Source: Actinobaculum massiliense
GTDB taxonomy: Bacteria; Actinomycetota; Actinomycetes; Actinomycetales; Actinomycetaceae
Direction of reading: 5' to 3'
Assembly: GCF_001457435.1 (NCBI RefSeq)
Contig: NZ_LN881717.1
Coordinates: 877,896-941,895 of the forward strand
DNA length: 64,000 nt
The notes beneath the pieces were generated by a model that was given only the letters and a program-made list of their open reading frames with translations, had not been told where the DNA came from and made no database searches. This document shows positions 17,581 through 26,693 of the stretch, one piece after another; position 1 is the first letter of the stretch, and each line of letters starts with the position of its first letter. Both the position numbers and the translations under genes were made by a program.

Positions 17581-18330
17581 TTAGTGCAGAGTTTCGGCCG
17601 CCAGCTCAAGATTCTTTAGGTAGCCTTCCGGAGTCCACGCGGAACGCCCAATAAATAGACCACCAACGCCCTCGATTCCGAGGATGTCCTTGATGTTGTC
17701 GTGATTGACGGATCCCCCGTAGAGAATCGCCTGAACACGGCCCACGTAGCGGTCAGCTAGCACGGAAAATGTGCGGGCCAGATCTTCGCGCTCGGGCGGA
17801 CGCCCATGCTCGCCAATTGCCCAAATCGGTTCATAGGCGAGGATCACCCGTGACGTGTCAACTACACCGTCGAGCGCCGCGTCGATCTGAGAGGTAATAA
17901 ACTCCACCGTCTCCCCAGCTTCGAAAACCTCCGCAGATTCTCCGAAACACACGAGCGGGATAAGGCCTTCGCGCAATGCTGCTTTCACCTTCAGGTTCAC
18001 GGTCTCATCGGTTTCACCAAAGTACTGCCGGCGCTCGGAGTGACCCATCTCAATGATCTTTGCTCCGGCGTCTTTAGCTTGCACCATCGAGACTTCGCCG
18101 GTCCACGCGCCCTTTTCCTCCCAATGCGCATTTTGCGCACCCACTATAACGGGCGACGAATCAGTGAGAATCCCAGCCGCCACATCGATCGCGGTAAAGG
18201 AGGGGATGATAAACGGCTGGATCCCCGCCTCCACAATCGGAGCAAGATCGGCATCGTGAAGCTTTTGCGCATAATCAGCGGCAAAGGCCCGCGTTCCGTT
18301 CATTTTCCAGCTGGTTCCAACCCATAGCAT
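17581..18330 (-). CDS. Triose-phosphate-isomerase-like tetrulose-phosphate isomerase (EryH/LerI type)
   Basis: A 249-residue TIM-barrel protein. The catalytic lysine (K9), histidine (GHSERR, H97) and glutamate (AYEPIWAIG, E167) are present. The N-terminal motif is GTSWKMN, not the GNWKMN of glycolytic enzymes, so the usual substrate-binding Asn is Ser (S7). As I recall them, Brucella EryH and related L-erythrulose-phosphate isomerases share this motif plus GAQNAHW-EEKGAWTGE and GLFIGRSAW. The predicted reaction converts an L-erythrulose phosphate to D-erythrulose 4-phosphate, the substrate of the adjacent RpiB-like enzyme. I used the ATG at 18330, 7 bases after GGAGGAG and 4 bases after the rpiB-like stop. 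A glycolytic role is less likely. Confidence 0.85.
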   Translation of the reverse strand: MLWVGTSWKMNGTRAFAADYAQKLHDADLAPIVEAGIQPFIIPSFTAIDVAAGILTDSSPVIVGAQNAHWEEKGAWTGEVSMVQAKDAGAKIIEMGHSERRQYFGETDETVNLKVKAALREGLIPLVCFGESAEVFEAGETVEFITSQIDAALDGVVDTSRVILAYEPIWAIGEHGRPPEREDLARTFSVLADRYVGRVQAILYGGSVNHDNIKDILGIEGVGGLFIGRSAWTPEGYLKNLELAAETLH

Positions 18331-18334
18331 GGCG

Positions 18335-18802
18335 CTACTCCTCCAAGGATCCGTCGTAGGCGCAGATGGCGTCCACGTTCGCCTTCGAATGTGAAGCCGG
18401 ATCGAATTCGTAATTGAAGAATTCCGAAGCGAGGCGCTTAGCGAGTTCCGGCCCAATCACGCGCTGGCCCATGGCAAGGATCTGCGCGTTATTGGATAGA
18501 ACCAGACGTTCCACCGAATAGGAATCATGGGCCACCGAGGCGCGGATTCCCTTTACCTTGCAGGCTGACATCGCCACGCCCATTCCGGTTCCGCAGATGA
18601 AGATTCCGCGGTCGGCATCCCCGCGCGCGATGATTTCCGCACCGTGTGTGGCGAGATTGGGGTAGAGTTCAGCCTCATCGCCGTCGTTCAGCCCGACGTC
18701 GATGATCTCGTCAATGCGATCATCTCCCTCGAGCATCTCTTTGATCATATTTTTATATCCGTAGCCAGCAGAATCGCCAACCAATACAACCCGGTATCCC
18801 AT
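18335..18802 (-). CDS. RpiB/LacAB-family isomerase (probable D-erythrulose-4-phosphate isomerase)
   Basis: A 155-residue homologue of ribose-5-phosphate isomerase B. The active-site loop CGTGMGVAMSACKVKGIRA and the segment SNNAQILAMGQRVIG are family hallmarks. In erythritol/threitol pathways RpiB homologues (EryI, DerI) turn D-erythrulose 4-phosphate into D-erythrose 4-phosphate. Its place between a fused dihydroxyacetone-type kinase and an EryH-like isomerase supports that role over ribose 5-phosphate isomerisation. It is 182 bases downstream of the kinase gene and translationally close to the TPI-like gene. An ATGTAC-N11-GTACAT repeat (18817-18839) lies just before its start and could be a secondary operator. 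Confidence 0.87.
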   Translation of the reverse strand: MGYRVVLVGDSAGYGYKNMIKEMLEGDDRIDEIIDVGLNDGDEAELYPNLATHGAEIIARGDADRGIFICGTGMGVAMSACKVKGIRASVAHDSYSVERLVLSNNAQILAMGQRVIGPELAKRLASEFFNYEFDPASHSKANVDAICAYDGSLEE

Positions 18803-18984
18803 TGGTCTCCCTTTCTATGTACACCAATTTCAAGTACATCAAATCCGTTCACGCACCGTCTTTGCGTCAGACTCAGCTACCGTTCGAATCTCAACACCCG
18901 AAACGCTCACTACCAGCCTATTATCTCGGCGCGTTTCTCCGACTTTTCGCGCACATGCGCACTTTAGCGGTTGGAGTGGTCAAT

Positions 18985-20703
18985 TTACCCGAGTGCTTCA
19001 CCCGCCTTCGTCATCAGCAGAGCAAAGGACACCGCGCCCGGATCCGGGTAACCCAGCGAGGCATCCCCGTGAGTCTTTGCCCGGCCCTTCGTAGCGACGA
19101 TATCCTTCGTTGCCTCGGCTTGCTTGGTTGCAACTTCCGCTGCCTTTCGCCAAGCGTCGCCAAGCGATGCTCCGCCCTGTAACTTTTCTTCAAGCGCCTT
19201 GGCAAACGGTTCGGTGGCATCCACCATCGTCTTTTGGCCTACCTGCGCTCCGCCCTGCTCTGCAACGTGCCTCGCGCCCGCCGCAACGGCGGTGCCGAGT
19301 GCCTTATCGTCGCACGCCTTCGCGTCGTCGAGTTTCTTCCCGACGGCGCGGATCGCCTCGCCCCACAGAGCTCCAGAGGTTCCGCCAGCCCCCTCGGCCC
19401 ATGCCTTACCGGTTTCATCAAGCAATGTTCGTGCGCCACAGCCCGCCTCGACCGCACGCCGTGCCGCATCCCGTGCCGCCACCGAGCCAAGCACCATGCC
19501 CTGCCCGTGATCACCGTCGCCCGCGATGGAATCAAGTTTTCCAAGATCCTGTTCAGCAGCGATTGCAGTTTGTGCCAGTACCTCAATTATCTTGCCAATC
19601 TTCGCGGCCTGCTTCGCGGAATCTTCGCTTCCTGGCTTAAGCACGCTCTCCTCGTCGGACACCACCGCACACGTACGCCGCTCCTGCGCACCAACGTTGC
19701 CGGTCCGCAAAGCTGGTGTATCCGCGGGCGCGAGCCAGTAGCGCTCAAGTTCGTCGTCGAGAAAGGCGATCGACAGAGAGGCTCCCGCCATATCGAGGGA
19801 AGTCACCTGCTCATCAACGAGCGATGCCACCACCTCAACGTCCCGACTTTCAAGGCTTTTGAGCACCGAGCCGAAGAATACGAAGAGTTCCTCGTACTTT
19901 GTGGCCCCGAGTCCGTTCACGACGACGCAGATCCGGCCGCGGTAACCATCCTCCGTCCGTTCCGGTTCCTCCTCCATAATTCGAGAAACCAGCAACTCAG
20001 CGAGCTCATCTGCGGTCATATGCTCGTGCTCGGAAATTCCCGGTTCACCGTGGATTCCCAATCCGAGCGCGATCCTACCCGACGGCACGGTGAAGAGAGG
20101 CTCAGCGGATCCGGGCAAGGTGCAACCCGTGAAGGCAACCCCGAGGGTGCGAACCGAATCATTGGCATGCCAAGCGATTTCCTCCGCTTTATCGAGACTT
20201 GCACCCTCCGCAACCGCAGCACCCGTCACCTTGACAACGAAGACGTCGCCGCCGATTCCTCGCCTCTCACGATGCTTATCAGCTGGTGCGGAAGCGATGT
20301 CATCAGTAATGGTGACGATTCGAACGTCCAGACCGTAGTCTTCACGCAGGTCTTTCGCCGCAGCTCCGAAATGCAACACATCCCCGGCATAGTTTCCGAA
20401 GACGATCAGCACTCCGCCGCCGTTATCGGCTGCTCTAGAAACGGATACCACTTGGGATTCTGAGGGTGAAGCAAACACATTTCCACACACGGTACCGTGC
20501 GCCATGCCCGGCCCAGTCCATCCGGAAAATGCCGGATAGTGGCCCGAACCGCCTCCAATGACGAGGGCAACTTCGCCGTCCGGGCTCGCGGTAGAGCGGA
20601 CAACACCTCCATGCACCGGCATCACGTACTGGGGATACGCGGCCGCGAAGCCCTCCACAGCATCCGCCGCAAACCGTTTCGGATCATTGAAAATATATGT
20701 CAT
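18985..20703 (-). CDS. Fused DhaK-DhaL kinase (dihydroxyacetone/erythrulose kinase)
   Basis: A 572-residue ATP-dependent ketose kinase. The DhaK domain (about 1-330) has IGGGSGH (about 49-55) and the covalent substrate-binding histidine in GLGIHGEPG (H218). The DhaL ATP-binding domain (about 365-572) has the Mg-ATP motif AGDGDHGQGM (394-403). The one-chain, ATP-dependent form contrasts with PTS-linked DhaKLM. Homologues in mycobacterial threitol/erythritol clusters phosphorylate D- or L-erythrulose. The downstream EryH-like and RpiB-like genes make L-erythrulose the best guess here; dihydroxyacetone is the main alternative. It lies 82 bases downstream of the MFS gene in the same direction. 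Confidence 0.9.
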   Translation of the reverse strand: MTYIFNDPKRFAADAVEGFAAAYPQYVMPVHGGVVRSTASPDGEVALVIGGGSGHYPAFSGWTGPGMAHGTVCGNVFASPSESQVVSVSRAADNGGGVLIVFGNYAGDVLHFGAAAKDLREDYGLDVRIVTITDDIASAPADKHRERRGIGGDVFVVKVTGAAVAEGASLDKAEEIAWHANDSVRTLGVAFTGCTLPGSAEPLFTVPSGRIALGLGIHGEPGISEHEHMTADELAELLVSRIMEEEPERTEDGYRGRICVVVNGLGATKYEELFVFFGSVLKSLESRDVEVVASLVDEQVTSLDMAGASLSIAFLDDELERYWLAPADTPALRTGNVGAQERRTCAVVSDEESVLKPGSEDSAKQAAKIGKIIEVLAQTAIAAEQDLGKLDSIAGDGDHGQGMVLGSVAARDAARRAVEAGCGARTLLDETGKAWAEGAGGTSGALWGEAIRAVGKKLDDAKACDDKALGTAVAAGARHVAEQGGAQVGQKTMVDATEPFAKALEEKLQGGASLGDAWRKAAEVATKQAEATKDIVATKGRAKTHGDASLGYPDPGAVSFALLMTKAGEALG

Positions 20704-20785
20704 GTCTGCTCCATTGCATTTCTATTTTCGGGGTTACACGAAATCTGCTGGTTAGTTAAGTAGGAACCTGGAAACGGTACGCGCT

Positions 20786-22144
20786 CTAGGCCGCATCTCC
20801 CTCATCGCGACGAACCGCGGCGCTACCGGAATCCGTAAGCTTCTCGCGGCGCTTTTCATCTTCTGCCACCTGCTTCCTCACACGTGACGTTAGCGCTAGG
20901 GCCATTAAACCAGCGATGATGACAGATGAGCCAAAGAAGATCGTCGACGCAAAGAGGTTCCCACCGGTTGCATCCTGTAGCCAGCCTCCAATGTACGGAC
21001 CAAGCATTCCACCAAGATTCCCGATCCCATTGATAATTCCGTATCCCGCGCCAATCGCAGCTGGCGGAAGCATAATGGAATTAATGGTCCAGTACGGGGA
21101 GAAGAAGGAAAGCTGGCACGCGGTTGCCAACGCGTAAAGCGCCACCACGAGCCAACGTTGCTCTGAAGTAACAAACGAGGAGCAAGCCAGCACAATTCCC
21201 CCGAGAATTAGCGGAACAGCAACTCGAATCGTGTACTGCTTATCCCGGTCAGATGCCCGGCCGTTGTACCAGATTGCAATCGCAGCGCAGATCGGAGGGA
21301 TTGCCGATACTAGTCCTACCGTGAGGCTGCCGGTGAAAGACTGCTTGAGAAGGGTTGGAAGCCAAATCTGCAGACCATAGAAGCCCAGCCATACAAACAT
21401 TCCGAGGAACGCGAGGTACCAAACATAGGGATTTCGGACAGCCACACGCCAATCCGACTCCACTGGCTTATCGCGACCATCGAGAACCTGGAGGGCGCGG
21501 ATCTCATCCTTTTCGCTCTGGTCAATCCAGCGAGCGTGCTCGGGGTTATCGGCAGCGAAGTACCACCAGAGCCCTACTCCAATAACCAGCGGCAACGCTC
21601 CCTGAATAATGAACAGTTCGCGCCAGTTTCCGTACATCAGGATCAAACCCGCGAATGGGCCGGTGATAACCGTCGCGATCGGATTATGCATGATAAAGAG
21701 TGAGAAAGCTCTTCCGCGTTCCTCCTTTGAGAACCACCGACTAATCAACACCATCAACGCGGGCTGAACTCCGCCCTCAAAAACCCCTAGCACAAAGCGG
21801 GCGGTACAAAGCTGGGCGTACGACTGTACAAATCCGGCTGCAACAGCAGTCACGCCCCAACCGATCATGAGCCAGAAAACAACCGTGCGCGCACTATATT
21901 TCTGTGCCAAGTAGCCGCCAGGGACCTGGAGAACCAGGTAACCAATAAAGAAAATACCGGCGGCGAAACCGGCTTGCCCGGCATCCATATTGAGGGTTTC
22001 TCGGATACCCTCCATTCCGAAACCAATGTTTACTCGATCTATATACGCAATGATGTAGATCGTAATAATAATGGGAATGAGGATTTTCCAGCGCCGCTTA
22101 GGGGATTTTGGAATTTCAATCTTCTCGTTAAGCCCGCTAGTCAT
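20786..22144 (-). CDS. MFS transporter of the tetrose operon
   Basis: A 452-residue membrane protein with about 12 transmembrane segments and a central hydrophilic loop. IIAYIDRVNIGFGMEGI and LVLQVPGGYLAQKY match the first helices and motif A of anion:cation symporter family carriers. I placed the start at ATG 22144, overlapping the stop of the cyclase-family gene by 8 bases, which implies translational coupling; the longer open frame lies inside that gene. As the carrier in an operon with a ketose kinase and two isomerases it probably imports the tetrulose or tetrose-derived substrate (inference). Confidence 0.87.
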   Translation of the reverse strand: MTSGLNEKIEIPKSPKRRWKILIPIIITIYIIAYIDRVNIGFGMEGIRETLNMDAGQAGFAAGIFFIGYLVLQVPGGYLAQKYSARTVVFWLMIGWGVTAVAAGFVQSYAQLCTARFVLGVFEGGVQPALMVLISRWFSKEERGRAFSLFIMHNPIATVITGPFAGLILMYGNWRELFIIQGALPLVIGVGLWWYFAADNPEHARWIDQSEKDEIRALQVLDGRDKPVESDWRVAVRNPYVWYLAFLGMFVWLGFYGLQIWLPTLLKQSFTGSLTVGLVSAIPPICAAIAIWYNGRASDRDKQYTIRVAVPLILGGIVLACSSFVTSEQRWLVVALYALATACQLSFFSPYWTINSIMLPPAAIGAGYGIINGIGNLGGMLGPYIGGWLQDATGGNLFASTIFFGSSVIIAGLMALALTSRVRKQVAEDEKRREKLTDSGSAAVRRDEGDAA

Positions 22145-22841
22145 TGTTCTCCTCCAAGGCATAGACGCGAGCGGGCCCACCATCGGATCCCTTGATCTTC
22201 AATGGTGCCGCAAAAAATAGGAACCGTTCTTTGTTTAACGCCTCAAGGCCGCTGAGGTACTCCACCTGCACAACCCCTTGAGTCAGCAGGACCATATGGC
22301 ACGCCCAATCCTCAACACTTTCCTCGCTCGGTTCAAACTCGGGATCATAATCCTCACGTATTCCGCGATCCTGTGGAAAATCAAAAGCAACTGCCTTAAT
22401 TTTCTTTTCCAGTAGGAACTGCGCGCCAGACTTCGTTACCCAGGGAGATAACGTCCAGTATTTTTCATCCGTGGTGGGATGGCGCAACGCCTGATTACTC
22501 CGCAGAAGCACAATGTCCCCTTCGCGGAGATGCCCCCCGCGATCAGCAAGAATCTCGCGCGTGATCGGTGCGTTATCCCCTAGATCGCTGACATCGATTA
22601 AGGATGCTTCCCCCGCGAAGCGTCGGATATCCATCTGCTCAATGGTCTCCATGCTCCTATCGACGTGCTGCGGAGCATCACAATGCGAAAAATTGTGAGC
22701 TCCGTAGCTTTGCAGAACGGTTGACCTAAAACTAAATTCTGGTTTCGGAATCTCTTTAAATCCGAACTCTGGCTTAAAACGCCAATGTGGCTCAATCAGC
22801 ATCGATAAATCCACTACCCGATATTGGTCAAAAAACTTCAT
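22137..22841 (-). CDS. Cyclase-family metal-dependent hydrolase (kynurenine formamidase-like fold)
   Basis: A 234-residue protein of the cyclase family (PF04199). The metal-binding signature is recognisable as HNFSHCDAPQHVD near residues 50-65, matching the H-x-x-H-x-D-x-P-x-H pattern of formamidases and related amidases or lactonases. I used the ATG at 22841, 5 bases after AGGGGAGG; the open frame extends 17 codons earlier. It is first in the operon with the MFS carrier, kinase and isomerases. Its reaction is unknown; opening a lactone or cleaving an amide of the imported C4 compound is possible. An operator-like palindrome lies about 225 bases upstream. Confidence 0.78.
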   Translation of the reverse strand: MKFFDQYRVVDLSMLIEPHWRFKPEFGFKEIPKPEFSFRSTVLQSYGAHNFSHCDAPQHVDRSMETIEQMDIRRFAGEASLIDVSDLGDNAPITREILADRGGHLREGDIVLLRSNQALRHPTTDEKYWTLSPWVTKSGAQFLLEKKIKAVAFDFPQDRGIREDYDPEFEPSEESVEDWACHMVLLTQGVVQVEYLSGLEALNKERFLFFAAPLKIKGSDGGPARVYALEENND

Positions 22842-23060
22842 TTTTCCTCCCCTAAAGCTTGGAAACCCATTGTTCGCACGCGTCAAAGACACGCGCCAAA
22901 CCCCTGATTTCCGCTCCCGAAGATCGAGTGGAACGGATAAAATCGCGAAGACTCGCCGAATTGCCGTATGGACTTTGCGTTAGAACGCCACCACTGGCAA
23001 CGCCGCAACTCCGCGACGCATATACGCTCTCCCCTCACGCATCTTTGCGGAATATATACA

Positions 23061-23084
23061 TGATATATCCTATAGGATATTTCA
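23061..23084. promoter_or_regulatory. Operator-like palindrome (candidate GntR/FCD site)
   Basis: A 24-bp dyad with one mismatched pair and a perfect 16-bp core, ATATCCTATAGGATAT (23065-23080). It lies between the GntR gene at 23140 and the cyclase gene start at 22841. A related copy (29556-29579) lies just upstream of the TIM-barrel isomerase gene. Site size and symmetry suit dimeric FCD-type GntR proteins. Confidence 0.65.
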
Positions 23085-23139
23085 CAAAGCAACTTCTCGA
23101 TTTAACTAACCCGCGCGAGGCGAGCCGTTGACTCGAAAC

Positions 23140-23838
23140 TCACCGCCCCGAGAGTGACCGACCCAAGACCTGGGCAAGATGATCCTCCAGGGCACGCTCA
23201 GCCTCCGTTACGGCGCCGAATTCAAATGCCTGCAGAATTTCAGCATTTTCTCCTAAAGCATCCGGCCCATCGGAAGTGCCCGTCCCGAGGGCTTGTCGCA
23301 TCCGATGAACCTGAAACGAAAGCGCATCTACCGAAGCGCTTATATAGGGATTACCCGCGTACCGAAGGATTATTTCATGAAAGTTCCAATCGGCTACAAA
23401 GTATGAACGAAGCTCTCCAAATCGTAATGAACCATCAGCAATTTCAAGATTTCGAACCGCCCAACGGTGTTTCTCCATAGCTGCGCGAAGCTCCGGAACC
23501 ACCTTGGCCTTCTGCGCGTATGCTCGACGCACAGCTACGCCTTCCAGAATGATCCGAACCTCAATCAGATCGTGCATTTGCTCGTTTGTAAACGGCGGAG
23601 CCACCCGGTTTCCCCTGCGCGCCATCCGTTCGACTAAGCCAGTTTTTTCAAGCTCTACCAGCGCCTCTCGAATAGGCGTCTGAGAAATCCCAAACTCACG
23701 CGCTAATTGGTCAATTTTCAGAAGGTCATCGGGCCCATACAGGCCTCCTAAGAGACGATCGAGGATGCGCTCATACACATCGTCGCGAAGAGCAGAGCGC
23801 TTCCAAAATTCTCCATCCGCACCTCTATCTACTTTCAA
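23140..23838 (-). CDS. GntR-family regulator, FCD domain (copy 1)
   Basis: A 232-residue repressor. The N-terminal winged helix (about 15-80: KIDQLAREFGISQTPIREALVELEKTGLVER) binds DNA and the C-terminal FCD domain (about 95-220) senses a carboxylic acid ligand. It is closely related to the regulator at 29635-30339, with the same last residues (RSLSGR) and long identical stretches, so the two are recent paralogues. The start is taken as TTG at 23838; no good ribosome site is visible. It lies downstream of the tctC homologue and upstream of the cyclase operon, next to a palindromic candidate operator. Confidence 0.88.
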   Translation of the reverse strand: MKVDRGADGEFWKRSALRDDVYERILDRLLGGLYGPDDLLKIDQLAREFGISQTPIREALVELEKTGLVERMARRGNRVAPPFTNEQMHDLIEVRIILEGVAVRRAYAQKAKVVPELRAAMEKHRWAVRNLEIADGSLRFGELRSYFVADWNFHEIILRYAGNPYISASVDALSFQVHRMRQALGTGTSDGPDALGENAEILQAFEFGAVTEAERALEDHLAQVLGRSLSGR

Positions 23839-23880
23839 TACAGCAATCGGCGCCCGCCATATCCTTTCACATTAAAAGGA

Positions 23881-23935
23881 AGTGCCAGAGATGAGAAGGC
23901 GCGCGTTCCTGGCACTGCTACCAAGAACGCGCGCC
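23881..23935 (-). terminator. Overlapping hairpins after the tctC gene (terminator or attenuator)
   Basis: Two inverted repeats interlock: an 11-bp stem GGCGCGCGTTC/GAACGCGCGCC (23898-23908 with 23925-23935) and an 8-bp stem AGTGCCAG/CTGGCACT (23881-23888 with 23909-23916). One arm of the second lies in the loop of the first, so they are alternatives or form a pseudoknot. On the minus strand the second is followed by TCCTTTTAATG. They lie 15-70 bases after the tctC stop and before the GntR gene. Confidence 0.55.
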
Positions 23936-23950
23936 ATCGCCGCCTATTTA

Positions 23951-24946
23951 CTACTTGGAAACTTCCTTACCGAGTCCAGCGGCAAGATCCTTTTCGTACT
24001 GCTCTAGGTAGCTCGAGAAGTCATCTCCGAAAAGCGGGTCAACCTGCATGTAGTTAGAGGACATGTACTCCTTGAATGCATCGGTCTCGATGTACTTCTT
24101 CGAGGCATCAATCCAATACTGACGCGCCTCATCGCTGATCTCACCAGGGGCGAAGATACCGCGGAACTGCGAGAATGTAACATTCACGCCTTGTTCAACC
24201 GAAGTCTCAATATCAGATACCTCGGGATACTCAAGCCGCTCCGCCGATAGAACGCACAGCGCCTTCAGATTCCCAGCCTCGAGCTGACCAGCAACCTCTG
24301 ACGGGTTAGACAAGCCCGCATCGATGTGCCCACCGAGTAGCGCGGTGATAACCTCGCCACCGGACTCATACGGAACGCGGTTGAACGTGACTCCCTGATC
24401 CTTCTCGATCAGGCCAAATTGAATTGCATCATTGCCTGTCACGCCCCCTGAAACGCCGACCTGAACGTCCGAGCGGGACTTTGCTTCAGTCACTACGTCC
24501 ATGCACGAGCTGTACTTCGATTCCTTCGGAACAATCATGACGGAAGGATCCTGGCCGACCTTCATGATCGGGGTGAAGGTACGCCAGCTAAACGGAACAT
24601 CCTCGGTAATAGCGAGATTGATAAGTGCGGTTTCTGAGGCGACCAGCCGACTGGAATCACCCTTGCTGGACACGAAAGATCCATATCCTACAGCCCCGCC
24701 GCCGCCCGCCTTATTCTCCACGCTAATCGTCGTTCCGGTGATGGGTTCCAGACCGGAGGCAACGGCGCGGCCGAACATATCTGATCCACCGCCAGGACCC
24801 ATGGGAACCATCATTGTAATTTTATCGCCGGGGTAAAAATTTCCGTCGGCATCGACGTTACCCTTGTTTCCTCCGTTACAGCCGCTGAGGGCCAAACCGG
24901 CCGCCAAAACCGATCCTGCAATTGCGACCAATTTATTGCGCTTCAT
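23951..24946 (-). CDS. tctC: Tripartite tricarboxylate transporter substrate-binding lipoprotein
   Basis: A 331-residue extracytoplasmic solute receptor of the TctC/Bug family. A lipobox (LALSGC, cysteine near residue 23) follows a short signal sequence, so it is membrane-anchored. The mature domain starts with a family-typical segment (ITMMVPMGPGGGSDM) and contains NKAGGGGAVGYGSF. AAGGAGA lies 4 bases before the ATG at 24946. It is the third gene of the transporter set, downstream of tctA by 50 bases. TctC proteins bind di- and tricarboxylates or related acids; the neighbouring PdxA and isomerase genes suggest a sugar acid ligand (inference). Confidence 0.9.
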   Translation of the reverse strand: MKRNKLVAIAGSVLAAGLALSGCNGGNKGNVDADGNFYPGDKITMMVPMGPGGGSDMFGRAVASGLEPITGTTISVENKAGGGGAVGYGSFVSSKGDSSRLVASETALINLAITEDVPFSWRTFTPIMKVGQDPSVMIVPKESKYSSCMDVVTEAKSRSDVQVGVSGGVTGNDAIQFGLIEKDQGVTFNRVPYESGGEVITALLGGHIDAGLSNPSEVAGQLEAGNLKALCVLSAERLEYPEVSDIETSVEQGVNVTFSQFRGIFAPGEISDEARQYWIDASKKYIETDAFKEYMSSNYMQVDPLFGDDFSSYLEQYEKDLAAGLGKEVSK

Positions 24947-24996
24947 AACATCTCCTTTGATGATTTTGAGCTGAATATTTTTGTTTTGCCGGCACG

Positions 24997-26685
24997 CTAT
25001 TCGCGCCGAGATTCACCCACACCCTGGCCGTCAGGCTCCGAACGTGGATTATTCACTGTCGTTTTATCTGAGGCATCACTTTCGCGAGCCTGCTCCGCCA
25101 AAACCAACTGTGGCTCGTCGGCGTTCTCCACCACCGCGGAACTACCATCCTCGTCAGAAGAAGTCCGTAGTTCTTCGGAAGTAGCCATAATGTTCTCTTC
25201 CACATGCTCCTTGCCGCGCGCCGTGAACCGGCGAACCAGCCGGGGAACCAACATAAGTGCGGCGGTGGCAAGCAGAATTACCACAGCGATTGGGGATCGG
25301 ATAATTACCGTGAGGTCTCCGAAAGCGAAAGCCGAAGTCTGCACCAAATAACGCTCGAACATCGGGCCGAGCACGAGCCCCAGGATGAGCGGCGCCGTCG
25401 GATAATTGAACTTCTTGACGAAGAAGCCAGCCACCCCAGCGATGAAAACAACCGTCAGAGCGAAGACGTCATTCGCGACCGCATAAGCCCCAATAACACT
25501 GAAGAACAGGATGATGGGGTAGAGGTACGAGTAGTTCAGGCGAAGGACCTGCGCAAAAACCGGCGCCAGCGGCAGATTAAGGCAGAGAAGAATCACGTTG
25601 CCGATGAAGAAAGAGGTGAGCAAGCCCCACACGAGCGACGGTTGGTTTTCGAAAAGCAACGGCCCCGGCTGAATCCCATACATCACGAATGCACCCAGGA
25701 GCACGGCCGTGGTTGAACCACCCGGCACACCTAGCGTCAGCGTTGGAATAAAGTTCGCATTCGCCGCCGCATTATTAGCTGATTCCGCAGCGGCAACACC
25801 TTCAATCGCTCCCTTTCCGAAATTCTTCCGGTTCTTGGAGATCTGACTCTCGGCCGAATATGAAACCAGGGATCCGAGAGTAGAGCCCGCACCGGGCAAG
25901 CATCCCAGCAAGAACCCGAAGATAGTTCCGCGCCCGATGGCTGGCAGTGACTGCTTGACGTCCTTGCCGCGAATGACCGTATCCTTCATTCGAACTCGAA
26001 TTGGCTTCACATTGCCCTGTCCGATCTGGCTCACGACTTCACCAATCGCGAAGACGCCAATCATCACGACCACAAAGTCGATTCCGGCAAGCAAGTCAAT
26101 ACTCCCGAAGGTAAACCGCGAACTGGCGAAGCCCGCAGACATGCCCACCGTCGATAGGAATATTCCCAGACCTGCCATAATCAAGCCTCGGGCGAGATTC
26201 TGACCAGCAAACGAGATAATCGTGAGTAGACCCATGATCATTATTGCCAGCATTTCCACTGGCCCGAATGTCACAGTGAGAGCGGCGATCGGCGTCGCGA
26301 TCAAGCAGAGAATAAGGAGCGAAACGATCGCAGCGATAAACGATCCGATCGCAGCAATTGCAAGTGCTTTTCCAGCCTGTCCCTTCCTCGCCAGTGCATA
26401 TCCATCGACTACCGTTGCCACCGCATTAGCATCTCCGGGAGTGGCAATGAGAACCGCGGCTATTGTTCCGCCGTACTGGCAACCGTAGTAAATACCAGCC
26501 AGCATAATGAGCGCAGTCACCGGTTCCATCGTGAGCGTTAGCGGAATCATGATCGCCACGCCCGTCGTCGCTCCAAGTCCCGGCAACATTCCGATAACGG
26601 TTCCGAGCAGAACACCAATAAAGCACCACAATAAATTGTCTGGTGTGAATGAGGTTGCAAAACCTATCGCAAGATTTTCTAGCAT
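24997..26685 (-). CDS. tctA: Tripartite tricarboxylate transporter large membrane subunit
   Basis: A 562-residue integral membrane protein with about 11-12 hydrophobic segments. GVLLGTVIGMLPGLGATTG near the N-terminus and GFLLGCLPGAGSTLGS mid-chain are the two family repeats. The last 50 or so residues form a charged cytoplasmic tail, longer than usual. GGAG lies 5 bases before the ATG at 26685. The gene starts 8 bases after the tctB stop, so they are coupled. It forms the ion-driven translocation channel with TctB and takes substrate from TctC. Confidence 0.92.
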   Translation of the reverse strand: MLENLAIGFATSFTPDNLLWCFIGVLLGTVIGMLPGLGATTGVAIMIPLTLTMEPVTALIMLAGIYYGCQYGGTIAAVLIATPGDANAVATVVDGYALARKGQAGKALAIAAIGSFIAAIVSLLILCLIATPIAALTVTFGPVEMLAIMIMGLLTIISFAGQNLARGLIMAGLGIFLSTVGMSAGFASSRFTFGSIDLLAGIDFVVVMIGVFAIGEVVSQIGQGNVKPIRVRMKDTVIRGKDVKQSLPAIGRGTIFGFLLGCLPGAGSTLGSLVSYSAESQISKNRKNFGKGAIEGVAAAESANNAAANANFIPTLTLGVPGGSTTAVLLGAFVMYGIQPGPLLFENQPSLVWGLLTSFFIGNVILLCLNLPLAPVFAQVLRLNYSYLYPIILFFSVIGAYAVANDVFALTVVFIAGVAGFFVKKFNYPTAPLILGLVLGPMFERYLVQTSAFAFGDLTVIIRSPIAVVILLATAALMLVPRLVRRFTARGKEHVEENIMATSEELRTSSDEDGSSAVVENADEPQLVLAEQARESDASDKTTVNNPRSEPDGQGVGESRRE

Positions 26686-26693
26686 CTGAACTC

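Noticed and set aside
17581-18330. Glycolytic tpiA
   Set aside because: GTSWKMN, EryH-like internal motifs and the operon with a ketose kinase and RpiB homologue argue for a tetrulose-phosphate isomerase.
19234-20463. A 409-codon plus-strand open frame opposite the DhaK-DhaL gene
   Set aside because: Antisense shadow without recognisable motifs.
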